Source: PALSA-610 sp038239145 (GTDB lineage Bacteria; Actinomycetota; Acidimicrobiia; IMCC26256; PALSA-610). From it: a DNA stretch of 64,000 bases. Under the pieces are notes generated by a model. That model saw only the letters and a list, made by a program, of their open reading frames with translations, was not told the DNA's origin and ran no database searches. Below are positions 7,304 through 16,923 of the stretch, piece after piece (positions within the stretch are counted from its first letter, which is position 1; every line of letters starts with the position of its first letter). The position numbers were made by a program, and so were the translations under genes. The stretch lies in the NCBI GenBank assembly GCA_038239145.1, contig JBBSFB010000011.1, forward strand, positions 31,255 to 95,254. Reading direction: 5' to 3'.

Positions 7304-9829
7304 GTGTTCACACGGCGGATGGTGCGCGGGTTCGCGTTGGCGGCGGTCGCGGCACTGACAACGGCCACGGCGTTGGCGACGAGCTCCTCGGGAGCCCCGA
7401 CGACGGCCGCTCCCCCTCCGACTCCTGCGGTCGGCGACGTCACCCAACTGAACGTCGCGCGGCCCCGCATCCTGTTGCGCGCGGCCGACATTCCTGTCGT
7501 CGACCGCCGCCTCGCGCGCGCCCCGTACTCGACATTGCTGCAGCGCATGGACACCGAGATCGCGCAGGCCGCCCCTCCGTCGGCGGCCGACCAGGCGAAC
7601 TGCGGGCTCTCGGCGAACATCGGCCGCGAGGAAGGCAAAGCACGCGCGGCCAAGGACCTCTCGTTCATGTACGCGGTGAACCGGATCTGGGACAGCACCA
7701 CGAGACGCGCCGCCGTGCCCACGACTACCCAACGCACCGCCCTCGGCGATCTCGCGCGCGACTACCTCGTCGATACGTGCACGACGAGCCGCATCCACGT
7801 CGATCCGGATCGCGACATCAACACCTCGAACGAGATGATCCAGATGGCAACCGCGTACGACACGCTCGCGGGCGCCAACTATCCCTTTGCGGCGACCGGA
7901 GCCGTGATCATCGGGAACCTCGTGGCGTGGACCACGCAGTTCTACGGCGACTACCAGCCCTTCCTCGCGTTCCTCACCAACAATCACCTCGCCAAGGGTG
8001 CAGCTTCGATCGGCACGATGGCGATCGCGCTCGCGGGCTCGCCCGGGGTTGACAACGCCGAGCTGGACACCTGGCTCGACTTCGCCATGACCAACGTCCA
8101 ACAGGTCGTGCGCTATACCGAAGGATCCGGTGACGGAACGTACGGCGAAGGGCCGTTCTACTGGCGCTACGCGTCGGAGAACGTCGTGCCGTTCGCCCGC
8201 GCTTTCGACCAGGTCGGCCGAGGACGCGCGTGGCAGACGCGCACCGGCGTCGTGGTCGACGACATCTGGACCGCGACATGGTTCACCGACATCGGGCGCT
8301 GGGAGCTCGACATGACCCAGCCCGACGGCACCGTCGCCCCCTTCGACGACAGCAACGTCGATGACGCGTACTTTTTCGGAGCGTTGCCCTCTACCGATCC
8401 GAACGCGGGGGCGTACGCGTGGCGTTGGGCGAACACCGCGTCGACCAGCGCGTCGGTGCCGTACGAGAGCACCGGGAACGTCGATCTCGCCGCCGACGAG
8501 ATCGTGACGTTCAACGACCACGTGAAGGCGACGCCGCCGACGGAATCACCCAACCGTCTCGGCGCGGCCGGCGGTGATCTCGTGTTCCGCAGCGACTGGA
8601 CGAAGAGCGGCGTCGTCGCGTTCGTGCAAGCCGAGCACGGCGGATCGCGCGGCTTCGGGCGGGCGCCGGGCCGGGCCGGCGTGGCATTCGCGGCCGTGCA
8701 CGATCACGCCGACCCGGGCTCGTTCCTCCTCGATGCCTACGGCGAGCGCCTGCTCCTCGATCCCGGCTACGTCAACTACACGTGGACCCAGCACGGGGTG
8801 CTGTCGAACCCCAGCGCGCACAACCTCGTGCTCGTCGGCCCCGCGACCGATCCGGAGTCGCCCGGCAACCCGAACAGCGCGTCGACACTCGGTTCGAGTC
8901 AGCTGAGCGCGTTCACGACGTCGCCGACCGCGCCGGTCCCCGTCGACGGCGAGGCGTACGCGACCGCCACCCTCGACACCCCCGACGTCGCGGCCGCGAC
9001 TGTGACTTCGGTGTACGGCCGCTCACCGTCGTACGTCGCCCCTGCGGCGCTGCACGGGCGCGACTACCAGGAGCTTGCGACTGCCGATTCCGCGATCGTG
9101 CAGCGTCGCTTCTTGTTCGTCGACCGGCAGTACCTCGTCATTGCCGACGCAGTGCTCTCGCGCACGCCCCGCAGCTTCACCTGGCCGCTCCACGGAAACG
9201 GTGGCGGCACGACGGGAATGACCGATCCGCAGCCTGCGCTCTCCGTCAACCAGCGCGGCTTCGAACCCGCGTCCGCGATCCCGGCCACGCCGTACCAGGC
9301 GAGCGGCGGAACCTTTACGCAGACCGCGGCCGGCGGGGAGTGGGCACGGACGCAGGCGCGGGTCGACACCGGAATGGCCTTCGACTCACCGACTGCACCG
9401 ACCACCTCGGTGACGCAGGGCCTCTACGAACAGACACACGACCAGCTCGGTTCCGACGCAGTGCTCTCTACCAGCATGACCAGCGCGAGTATGCACGCCG
9501 CGTCGGTGATCTATCCGACACCGACGACCGGTGTCGCACCGACGATCACGAGGCTGACGATCGCCGGCGTCGCCGTGTTACGGGTCGACGATCCCGCACG
9601 CAATCACCACGTACTCGTCGTCGTACAGGCACCCGGGCGGCCCGTCGTCTCCCTCCCGTGCACGACCACGGGCATGCCGGTCTCGATCACGACGAACGCC
9701 GCGTTCGCGGTCGTCGACGTCCACGCGAACGGCACAACGGTTACCAACTACTCCGAACAGGGCTCACGGCTCACGATCGCGCAGCCCACGGCGCAACAGC
9801 GCGGCCTCTGCCCGAACACCCGCAGGTAA
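7304..9829 (+). CDS. Secreted heparinase II/III-family polysaccharide lyase
   Basis: 841 aa from GTG 7304, with GGGGGAGGGG seven bases upstream and an immediate signal peptide (FTRRMVRGFALAAVAALTTA). The N-terminal alpha-helical region (about 45-400) begins RPRILLRAADIPVVDRRL as in alginate-lyase/heparinase toroids. The central part holds HDHADPGSFLLDAYGERLLL (about residues 466-485), the Hepar_II_III signature with its His and Asp, followed by a beta-sandwich C-terminal half. It likely degrades an acidic polysaccharide outside the cell by beta-elimination. Intact; converges with the flippase gene seven bases further on. Confidence 0.8.
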   Translation: MFTRRMVRGFALAAVAALTTATALATSSSGAPTTAAPPPTPAVGDVTQLNVARPRILLRAADIPVVDRRLARAPYSTLLQRMDTEIAQAAPPSAADQANCGLSANIGREEGKARAAKDLSFMYAVNRIWDSTTRRAAVPTTTQRTALGDLARDYLVDTCTTSRIHVDPDRDINTSNEMIQMATAYDTLAGANYPFAATGAVIIGNLVAWTTQFYGDYQPFLAFLTNNHLAKGAASIGTMAIALAGSPGVDNAELDTWLDFAMTNVQQVVRYTEGSGDGTYGEGPFYWRYASENVVPFARAFDQVGRGRAWQTRTGVVVDDIWTATWFTDIGRWELDMTQPDGTVAPFDDSNVDDAYFFGALPSTDPNAGAYAWRWANTASTSASVPYESTGNVDLAADEIVTFNDHVKATPPTESPNRLGAAGGDLVFRSDWTKSGVVAFVQAEHGGSRGFGRAPGRAGVAFAAVHDHADPGSFLLDAYGERLLLDPGYVNYTWTQHGVLSNPSAHNLVLVGPATDPESPGNPNSASTLGSSQLSAFTTSPTAPVPVDGEAYATATLDTPDVAAATVTSVYGRSPSYVAPAALHGRDYQELATADSAIVQRRFLFVDRQYLVIADAVLSRTPRSFTWPLHGNGGGTTGMTDPQPALSVNQRGFEPASAIPATPYQASGGTFTQTAAGGEWARTQARVDTGMAFDSPTAPTTSVTQGLYEQTHDQLGSDAVLSTSMTSASMHAASVIYPTPTTGVAPTITRLTIAGVAVLRVDDPARNHHVLVVVQAPGRPVVSLPCTTTGMPVSITTNAAFAVVDVHANGTTVTNYSEQGSRLTIAQPTAQQRGLCPNTRR

Positions 9830-9835
9830 AGCGGG

Positions 9836-11275
9836 TCAGATCTCGAGCGGCTCGGAGACGAGCTGGTCGATCAGCGACGCGAGATCGCCCGCGGCAACGC
9901 CCTTGCGCAGCCTGCGCACGAAGAAGAACGCCATCATGAGGAGGCTGGCCAGGGCGCCGGCGATCGAGCCGAGCTCCACCCGCAGGAACAGCTCGTGACT
10001 CACGACGGCCGTCGTGAGGACGAACGCCACGAGCCCGACCAGCCACGCGTACATCGTGAAGGCATGGCCCGACAGCGCTATGAGTGCCTGTGACATCGTC
10101 AACGAGAGGATGAACAGCCCGCTGCCGGTGGCGAGGAGGGCAACGTCGGCCCGGCCGAGGTTGAACTTGGCGCCGAACAACAGGCCCCCGGCCCACGGTC
10201 CTGCGAGGTAGCCCGCGACGACACCGAGCACGCCGATACCGACGACCACGATCACGAGCCGGCGCACACCGACCCGGAACTCGTCGTCGCGACCCGCGCT
10301 CACCATCGACGTGAGCCCCGGGAGCAGCGCCGCCTGCACGGCCTGGAACAACACGATCGGGATGCGCGACAAGAACAACCCCACGATGAAGTCGGCCACC
10401 GCGGTCCGTTGGCTCGGCTTGGCCAGCGCCTGGGCGCCGATGAACGGGGCGTAGCCGAGCACCTGCGCGAACAGCGAGCCGCCCAGCAGATACCCGAGGT
10501 TGGCCGAGATCTCGCGATAGGGCGCAGGCGGACCCGGCTGCATCAGATCGTCGCGGCCCCTCAGTGCGATCCCCGTCGCGAGTAGCGGCGGGATCGCGAG
10601 ACACAGCCCGAACCACACCGGATTCTTGGCGCCGACGAGGGCGAGCGGGATGCACGGTGCGAGGCGCAACAACGCCTCCGCGGCCATGCTCACCCCGTAC
10701 GCGCCGAAGTTCCCGGTCCCCGCGAACGCGCCGCGCGCGAGGTACTCGATCCCGAACGTGAACAACGCGATGACGAGGCACACGACCAGGAGTGGATGCC
10801 CGGCGAAGAGCTTCGACACGAGCGAGGTCGTGAACGCGACGATCACCACCGCGATCGTCATCGCGATCGCAAACGCGGCGCCGAGCGCGCTGGCGCGGCG
10901 CACGATCGGTGCCCCCCCGAGGCCGTGAACCTTCCGGGCCGCCATGGCTCGCCCGACCTCCTGCTCCAGCGGCAGGAAGATCCCGGGAGCGAGCACGAAG
11001 ACGACCACCCAGAGCGTGTTCAGCGCGCCGTAGTCGAGCTTGTCCAGGTTGCGGAACGCGAGAATTTGGAAGGCGTAGGTTGCGAGCCCGGCGATGACGA
11101 GGCCGGCGCCCACCGCGAATGTGCCCTCGGGAACCGGGGCCCGGGCCGCGAGCCGACGCCCGCGCTCGAGGCGGGACAACGGGGGTGAGTCGCTCACCGC
11201 GCTTCCGAGGGGATCATTGGTCTCCATAGCCGCCGACGATTCTGGCCCGCGACCGCCTCCCGGCGGTGTCGTCAT
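9836..11275 (-). CDS. Polytopic flippase-like membrane protein (MOP/Wzx-type)
   Basis: About 479 aa with roughly 12 to 14 hydrophobic segments, e.g. FAVGAGLVIAGLATYAFQIL, ALFTFGIEYLARGAFAG and FGLCLAIPPLLATGIAL. The layout and the NxDxxxYGALNTLWV-type start resemble polysaccharide export and oligosaccharide flippases. Its place next to a polysaccharide lyase fits a glycan role. The start is uncertain: ATG 11275 has only GGA upstream, and ATG 11227 gives a 463-residue form. Its 5' end overlaps antisense the region preceding the TetR remnant. Substrate unknown. Confidence 0.7.
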   Translation of the reverse strand: MTTPPGGGRGPESSAAMETNDPLGSAVSDSPPLSRLERGRRLAARAPVPEGTFAVGAGLVIAGLATYAFQILAFRNLDKLDYGALNTLWVVVFVLAPGIFLPLEQEVGRAMAARKVHGLGGAPIVRRASALGAAFAIAMTIAVVIVAFTTSLVSKLFAGHPLLVVCLVIALFTFGIEYLARGAFAGTGNFGAYGVSMAAEALLRLAPCIPLALVGAKNPVWFGLCLAIPPLLATGIALRGRDDLMQPGPPAPYREISANLGYLLGGSLFAQVLGYAPFIGAQALAKPSQRTAVADFIVGLFLSRIPIVLFQAVQAALLPGLTSMVSAGRDDEFRVGVRRLVIVVVGIGVLGVVAGYLAGPWAGGLLFGAKFNLGRADVALLATGSGLFILSLTMSQALIALSGHAFTMYAWLVGLVAFVLTTAVVSHELFLRVELGSIAGALASLLMMAFFFVRRLRKGVAAGDLASLIDQLVSEPLEI

Positions 11276-11339
11276 CGGAATCCAGCCGCCGACGCTACGC
11301 GATCAGGCGCCCCCGGCGGCGTCGGAACGGCGCGAGCAG

Positions 11340-11786
11340 GCCGCGCCGGCGGGTTTGTTCGACGCGGCAGGGGGCTCGCGGGAGGAGGTGTCGCGCCGGT
11401 TCTGGCAGCGCCTCCCTTCGCCGGAGTTGGCGGCCCACGAACGGCTGTTCTTCGAGGTATACGGACAGGCGTTGCAGGGCCGCGAGGACGCGAAGTCGGT
11501 CCTCGATGGAGTGATCGACGACTGGGTCGAGCCCGCGACCGCGGCCCTCGTCGCCGACGGTCTCGCAGCCGATCAGGCCCGGGCCGAGGCCCGGCTCGGA
11601 CTCGCGGTGGTGCGAGGGCTGCTGCTGGACGTGCTCGCGACCGGCGACTCCGATGGCGTCGACGCCGCGTTCGAGCACTTCCTCGACATCACAAGATCGC
11701 GGCGGCGCGCCCCCTGCGATCGACTGACCCGTCGGGGTTGCCGTCCCACTACCGCCCCGTTTCGGCAGCCGCTACCGTGGATATGA
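11340..11786 (+). pseudogene. TetR-family regulator, C-terminal domain remnant
   Basis: Residues such as SRRFWQRLPSPELAAHERLF, FEVYGQALQGRED and ARAEARLGLAVVRGLLLDVL match the ligand-binding C-terminal half of a TetR subfamily. The helix-turn-helix half is missing: upstream sequence in this frame is the antisense of the flippase gene. It has therefore lost DNA binding and is probably a relic. A late start giving a stand-alone C-domain cannot be ruled out. Confidence 0.7.
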
Positions 11787-11846
11787 CACGCGTGTCAGCT
11801 TGACGCGTGCCCCCCGCCGCCCGACGAAGAGCCAAAGGAACCACCG

Positions 11847-13064
11847 TTGACAGTCGCCCCGCCGAGCGCGCCCACCGACCACTACACGATCATCTCGGCC
11901 GACTGCCACGGCGGCGGCTCGACCGCGGAGTACCGCGACTACCTCGCTCCGAAGTACCACGACGACTACGACGCCTGGCGCGGGGCGTACAAGAATCCGT
12001 ACCGCGACCTCCAAGGCGACAGCCGCACCCGCAACTGGGACGACGCCCGCCGGTGGAAGGACCTCGAGGCCGACGGCCAGGTCGCTGAGGTGTTCTTCCC
12101 CAACACGATCCCGCCCTTCTTCCCGACCGGCGTCGTGATCGCACGGCCGCCGACGAACGCAGAGTACGAATTGCGCTGGGCCGGCATCCAGGCCCACAAC
12201 CGCTGGCTCGCCGACTTCTGTTCGCAGGCACCCGACCGTCGCGCCGGCATCGCCCAGATCTGTCTCAACAACGTCGACGACGCAGTCGCAGAAGTCCATT
12301 GGGCGCGCGAGCACGGGTTGCGCGGCGGAATACTCGTCCCGAACCTCCCGCCCGACCAGTACGACGTGCCGCCGGTGTACGACCCGAGCTACGACCCCAT
12401 CTGGGCCGCGTGCCAAGAGCTCGACATGCCGGTCAACAGCCACTCCGGCACCGGTCTCCCCGATCACGGGAAGTACCCGTTCGCGCAGGTGCTCTGGGTA
12501 ATCGAGACGCCGTACTTCGCGCACCGGCCAATGTGGTTCATGATCATGGGCGGCATCTTCGAACGCTTCCCGACGCTCAAGTTCGTGATGACCGAGTCGG
12601 GCGCGAGCTGGGTACCGGAAACGATCCGCCAGCTCGACGGGCTGCACATGGCGATGGCGATGGGTCGCACCGGAGAGGTCGGCTTCGATCCCGACTCCGC
12701 GCTCCCGATGAAGCCGAGCGACTACTTCGCCCGCAACTGCTGGATCGGTGCGAGCTTCCCGAGCCCGAGCGACGGTAAGGCCCGCACGCGCATCGGCATC
12801 GAGAAGTACATGTGGGGCAGCGACTATCCGCACCACGAGGGTTCCACGCCGTTCTCTCGGGAGAGCCTCCGGCGCGCGTTCTCCGACGTCGACGCGGCCG
12901 AGCTGCACCAGATCTTCGCCGTCAACGCAGCCCATGTGTACGGATTCGATCTCGACAAGCTCGCGCCGCTCGCCGCGCAGCACGGCCCGACCGTCGCCGA
13001 GCTCGCAGAGCCGTACGAGGGTGTGCCAAAAGGCGCGACGAGCCCGTCCTTCTACCAGAAGTGA
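11847..13064 (+). CDS. Amidohydrolase family 2 (TIM-barrel metal-dependent hydrolase)
   Basis: 405 aa from TTG 11847 with AAAGGAACCACCG upstream. Amidohydrolase-2 features: SADCHGGG near residue 14 (first metal site, DxH type), the NSHSGTG segment near 200, FVMTESGASWVPE near 250 and WGSDYPHHEG near 325 with the catalytic Asp. Relatives hydrolyse or decarboxylate cyclic or aromatic substrates (ACMSD-like). The residues show the fold, not the substrate. A second member lies at 20976, next to mmsA. Confidence 0.85.
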   Translation: MTVAPPSAPTDHYTIISADCHGGGSTAEYRDYLAPKYHDDYDAWRGAYKNPYRDLQGDSRTRNWDDARRWKDLEADGQVAEVFFPNTIPPFFPTGVVIARPPTNAEYELRWAGIQAHNRWLADFCSQAPDRRAGIAQICLNNVDDAVAEVHWAREHGLRGGILVPNLPPDQYDVPPVYDPSYDPIWAACQELDMPVNSHSGTGLPDHGKYPFAQVLWVIETPYFAHRPMWFMIMGGIFERFPTLKFVMTESGASWVPETIRQLDGLHMAMAMGRTGEVGFDPDSALPMKPSDYFARNCWIGASFPSPSDGKARTRIGIEKYMWGSDYPHHEGSTPFSRESLRRAFSDVDAAELHQIFAVNAAHVYGFDLDKLAPLAAQHGPTVAELAEPYEGVPKGATSPSFYQK

Positions 13065-13078
13065 CCTGAAGGTCGCGA

Positions 13079-13841
13079 TCAGGTCGGTTCGCGAACCGGG
13101 CGCCGACGGAGCGCGAACGCGATCGCGGGGAACACAGTACCGACAACATCCCCGCGGGGACGAGCGCGACCGCGATCCGATCGCGCAGCACGAAGGTGTC
13201 GATGATCGTCGCGTTCTCGCCCTGATTCGCGAGCCGCACAACGAGCCCCGCCGAGAACGCGCCGAGAACGCGCCGAGAACGCGCCGAGCAACATCGCGAT
13301 ACGGATGGGCAGCTGCGAGCTGGTTTCCAGCGTCCGCCCGAGCATGAGCGCGAAGCGATGCGGCTTGGGCCGGAGCGCGACCGCGGCCGCCGTGACGGCA
13401 AGAACGACGAAACGACGAGGAGTAGTCCGGTCGCGAACGCGGTGTTGCCGGAGAGCAGCAGGGTGACGGCGACGATCGGCAGGAACTCGCCCGCGGCGCC
13501 GATCGCAAGTACGAGCGCGCCGCAGCGAGTGTGCATCTCACCGTTGTCGGTGAGCATCGGTAGCAGCGTGCCGAGGGCCGTGGTCGTCAGCGCGAGCCCG
13601 ATCAGGAGCGTCGAGAGGGCGAAGCCCGTGATCACGAGCGTCGCCGCCAGCGCCAGCGCCAGTGCGAGCACGAGCGTCGCGGCCCAGCCCGCGATCGCGA
13701 GCGGATCTCGAGCACGACCCCGGGGATGCGGCCTCTCAACATCTCCGAGACGAGCGGCGCGATCACTGCGACGGTTGCGATGACCGCGAGCGCGGCGAAC
13801 GTGTCGCGATCCATGACGCCGTACCTTCCCATTCTTCCCAT
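13079..13841 (-). pseudogene. Cation/proton antiporter (CPA2/Kef-type), frameshifted
   Basis: Antiporter segments lie in different frames: MDRDTFAALAVIATVAVIAP and SEMLRGRIPGVVLEI from 13814; ALSTLLIGLALTTTALGTLL, GEFLPIVAVTLLLSG and GLLLVVSSFLP (13640-13420); LGRTLETSSQLPIRIAMLLG (about 13350-13290); GLVVRLANQGENATIIDT (about 13255-13200). The tail VFPAIAFALRRRPVREPT ends at 13079. At about 250 aa the product would be only the C-shortened remains of a roughly 400-residue transporter. One frameshift is caused by the 11-bp repeat listed separately. Confidence 0.85.
13250..13288. repeat. 11-bp tandem repeat (3.5 copies) disrupting antiporter gene
   Basis: GCCGAGAACGC occurs at 13250-13260, 13261-13271 and 13272-13282, with a partial fourth copy GCCGAG at 13283-13288. 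On the minus strand it repeats the codons for GAFS. Removing two units (22 bp) joins MLLGAFSA to GLVVRLANQ in one frame, so the expansion itself caused the frameshift. Confidence 0.9.
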
Positions 13842-13897
13842 CGCCTCGCCACCCGAGCCCCTAGGCTTACGCCATGAAGGAGCATGCTTGGAAAGGC

Positions 13898-13977
13898 CCG
13901 ATCGCGACGTCTTCCGCTGCCACATCCTCAGCCATGAGGACGGCGGAATGATGGGCGTCGTCGACGTCGAGAGGTAG
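13898..13977 (+). pseudogene. Multicopper oxidase C-terminal tail remnant
   Basis: DVFRCHILSHEDGGMMGVVD, ending at a stop at 13977, reproduces the last copper-binding motif of multicopper oxidases (HCHIxxHxxxGMM), with Cys, His and Met ligands present and the first His changed to Arg. Nothing upstream belongs to the family, so only about 26 codons survive, eight bases before the PAP2 start. Confidence 0.75.
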
Positions 13978-13984
13978 CGCTCCG

Positions 13985-14602
13985 TTGCCGCGCACGCTCG
14001 GCGTCCGGCGCGACGGAGTGCTCCTCGTCGTCGGCGGGGGCGCGCTCCTCGCCGGCAGTTGGGTCGCGGCGTCGGGTGACATTCCCGGGTGGGAGATCCA
14101 CGTCTTCCGCTGCGTGAATGATCTGCCCAACGCGCTCCGGCCCGCGGTGCGCGTGCCGATGCAGCTCGGGAGCTTGGAGGGATCGCTCGCCGTCGTTGCG
14201 GTGACCGGGCTCGTGACGCGCGATCGCCGGCTCACGCTCGCGACGCTCGTCGGCGGTCAAGGCGCGTACTGGCTCTCGAAGGTGGTCAAGAACGCGGTCG
14301 GCCGGGCCCGGCCCGCGGTACTGCTGCCGGGCGTGCATCTCCACCAGCGCGTGAGCGGTCTCGGCTACCTGTCGGGCCACTCGGCGGTGGCGTTCGCACT
14401 CGCGGCCACGCTGGCCCCGTCGCTCCTCGCGGCCGGGCAGGTCGCGGTGTTCGCGGTCGCGGGCCTCATTGCGTTCGCACGCATCTACTCGGGCGCGCAC
14501 CTACCGCTCGACACCATCGGCGGCGCCGGCCTCGGACTCGTCTGCGGCGTGCTGACCCGCCCGATCTGTCGCGGCTACACGTCGCCCCGGAGCGGCTCGT
14601 AG
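13985..14602 (+). CDS. PAP2-family phosphatase, membrane
   Basis: 205 aa from TTG 13985. All three PAP2 phosphatase motifs are present: KNAVGRARP (about 101-109), LSGHS (about 128-132) and RIYSGAHLPLD (about 165-175), with the acid/base histidines. Five or six hydrophobic helices surround them. Such enzymes dephosphorylate undecaprenyl diphosphate or phosphatidic acid at the membrane face. The upstream MCO tail and the overlapping 3' end with a decayed gene (28 bp, tail to tail) suggest a recently rearranged neighbourhood. Confidence 0.8.
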   Translation: MPRTLGVRRDGVLLVVGGGALLAGSWVAASGDIPGWEIHVFRCVNDLPNALRPAVRVPMQLGSLEGSLAVVAVTGLVTRDRRLTLATLVGGQGAYWLSKVVKNAVGRARPAVLLPGVHLHQRVSGLGYLSGHSAVAFALAATLAPSLLAAGQVAVFAVAGLIAFARIYSGAHLPLDTIGGAGLGLVCGVLTRPICRGYTSPRSGS

Positions 14603-16688
14603 CGGTAGACCAGCCAGACCGGCAGGATCGGCATCCAGAAGGTCGCGAAGCGAAACAGGAACACCTTCGACAGCGCGACCGCCTGGTCGACCCCGGCAAA
14701 CGTGCGTGCGGCCGCGTACGCGGCTTGCGCGCCGCCGAGCCCACCCGGCGTCGGGACCGCGCTGGCGACGGCCGACGCGCCAGATAGGTGAAGCCGATCC
14801 GGGCGAAGGAAGATCGCCACCGAACGCGTGGAGCGACGCCGCGAGCGCGACCATCGAGCTCATCGTGACGATCGCGGAACCGCCGAACAGTTGCGCGAGC
14901 TTGCCCGGCCGGCGAGCCACTTCGGCGAGACCGTGCCGGGCCCGGATCCCGGCGGGCACGACGCGATGGTTGATTGTGCGGCGCCCGATCGGGAGCAGCG
15001 CGACCATCGCGGCGACGATCACGAGCGCGATGGTGCTGTAGACGAAGACGGCCGGCGGTTTGATGTGCTTGCCGCCGAAACTGCTCGTACCGGCCCACGC
15101 CGCGAACGCGCCGGTGAGTGAGAGGTGCACGATCAGCACGCCGAGCGAGTTGAGGCCGACGCCGGTGATAGCGGTCGGGGTATCGACGCCGTTGCGTTGG
15201 GAAATCGGATGTTGACCGCGTAGCCGCCCGCCTGCGCGGGCGTGAGCCGATTCGCGAACGACGACGCGACCTGGGTATTGAAGGTGTGCAGGGTCGGCAG
15301 CGAAGTGGGGTCCGCTCCCTTCATGCTGATCGTCGCGCCCAGGTAGGTCATCGCTGACGCCGCGACCGCGACGAGTACCCAACCGGTGCTCGCGTGCTTG
15401 ATCTCGGAAAAGACCATGTCGATGCTCGCGAGCTGCGGATAGAGCAGATAGATGGCGACAACGCGTCGCCGATCGGGTCCGGTCCGAGCACGCCGACCGC
15501 GGCATCGACTGCGCGTTGCGCGTCGACCACGAGCACAGTCGACGCGAGGAGGCCCACCACGTCGTCGGCTCTTGCAGTTCTCCGCGACGCCATCTCCCCG
15601 AAACCGAAGTCGATGATCCACACCGACCCGTGCGCGTCGAGCAGTCGGTTCGCCAGCCGCAGATCACGGTGCGCGATCCGGTTGTCGTGCATCGCCTTGA
15701 CCTATTCCCACATGTCGCGGAGCACGGCTTCGGTGAGATCCGATTCTTCGACCGAATCGACGCCGTGTCCGACGACCTGATCCGCGGCGAGCAATACTGC
15801 GCCGCCGGGCGCGTCGACGTCGGCGATGGCGCGGGGGCGCGGCGTACGGGTGCCCGTGTCGCGCGCTTTGAATCCGACGAGCATCTCGTGTTCGACCGCA
15901 CGCCGAACCGACCCGAACGGCCGCTCGTCACCGATGTCGCGGAACCGCAACCACCGGTAGAGGCGGAAGAGGAAGATCGGCGTCGCGTTGGCCGGCGCCC
16001 TGAACCTTGACGAAGAGCGTCTCGCCGTCGTCGACGGTGACGAAGTAGGGGACGCTGGCGCGGGCATCGACTGCGGCCGCGCGCAGCGCGGTCACACGGA
16101 ATCCCGCTCGTTCCAGCGCCTCGATGATGGCGGTGGCGATGTCGCGAGGCGCGTGACGGCAGCGAGTATGATCGCGGCCCACGCGAACCGACGCCAGCGC
16201 CGGTTCATCCACGGTGAGCTGACCGCGACGATCGCGACGAGGCCTGCGAGCACGCCGGTGCCGTGGAACGCGCCGTTCGGCAGGAACGTCGACGTCGTGC
16301 GCGCCGCGAACGTACGGGGCTCGAGATGATGCACGGCCTTGGCCATGAGGATGGAGCCGCACTCGGCAACCACGTCGGCCAGCACCAGATAGCCAAGAGC
16401 GCGCCACCGCCTCAACAGAAGCAGGACGATGATCGCGACGAGCACGACCGCGGCAATGAACGCGCCGACCGAGTCCTGGATGATGTGCTGGCGCGCGTGC
16501 CCGAGTCCGTCCACGAACTGCAATAGGCTCTCGTTGAACGAGATGATCGCGTCCTGCGCGAGCAGCGCGATACCGAGACCTATGAGCAGTGCGGCAAATT
16601 CGAGAAGCAGTCGCAGGAGATCAGACGGCCGCCGAACATAGGGCGCGCGTTCGGGCTCGACGATCTCGACGTCACCCCGCCCGTCCAT
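14575..16688 (-). pseudogene. LPG-synthase-TM/kinase fusion protein, heavily decayed
   Basis: Starts at ATG 16688 with PYVRRPSDLLRLLLEFAALL and membrane helices of a PAP2-like module (FLPNGAFHGTGVLAGL). Then follow a cytoplasmic kinase-like part (DNRIAHRDLRLANRLL and WIIDFGFGEM) and the LPG_synthase_TM/YbhN module (FSEIKHASTGWVLVAVAAS, ANRLTPAQAGGYAVNIRF, VPTPGGLGGAQAAYAAA), ending at 14575. At least five frame changes and a TAG at 15702-15704 interrupt it. This large three-module architecture is known in Actinobacteria. Product not expected. Confidence 0.88.
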
Positions 16689-16923
16689 CGGCAGGATCGT
16701 AAATGCGCGCCGGGTGCGAGCGCCTCGTTCGTGCAATACCCTCGCCGCGAACAGATCACTCGAGGGAGTGACCACCCAATGATCGCCACCGACTCCGAGT
16801 TCCAGAAGCTGAAGTCGAAGATCCTCGCCTGAGCCCCGACGGGCGGCAGCAACCACTTCTCGCATGTGCAGCCTCAGACATTGAGGCGCGTAAGAGCGCC
16901 TCGAGGTAACGAGCTGATCGTGG
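16689..16923. other. Intergenic region with 17-codon reading frame
   Basis: No gene of recognisable family. On the plus strand a 17-codon frame (16779-16832, MIATDSEFQKLKSKILA) has GAGGGAG about 11 bases upstream. It could be a small peptide or the start of a lost gene; nothing else supports it. Confidence 0.2.
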
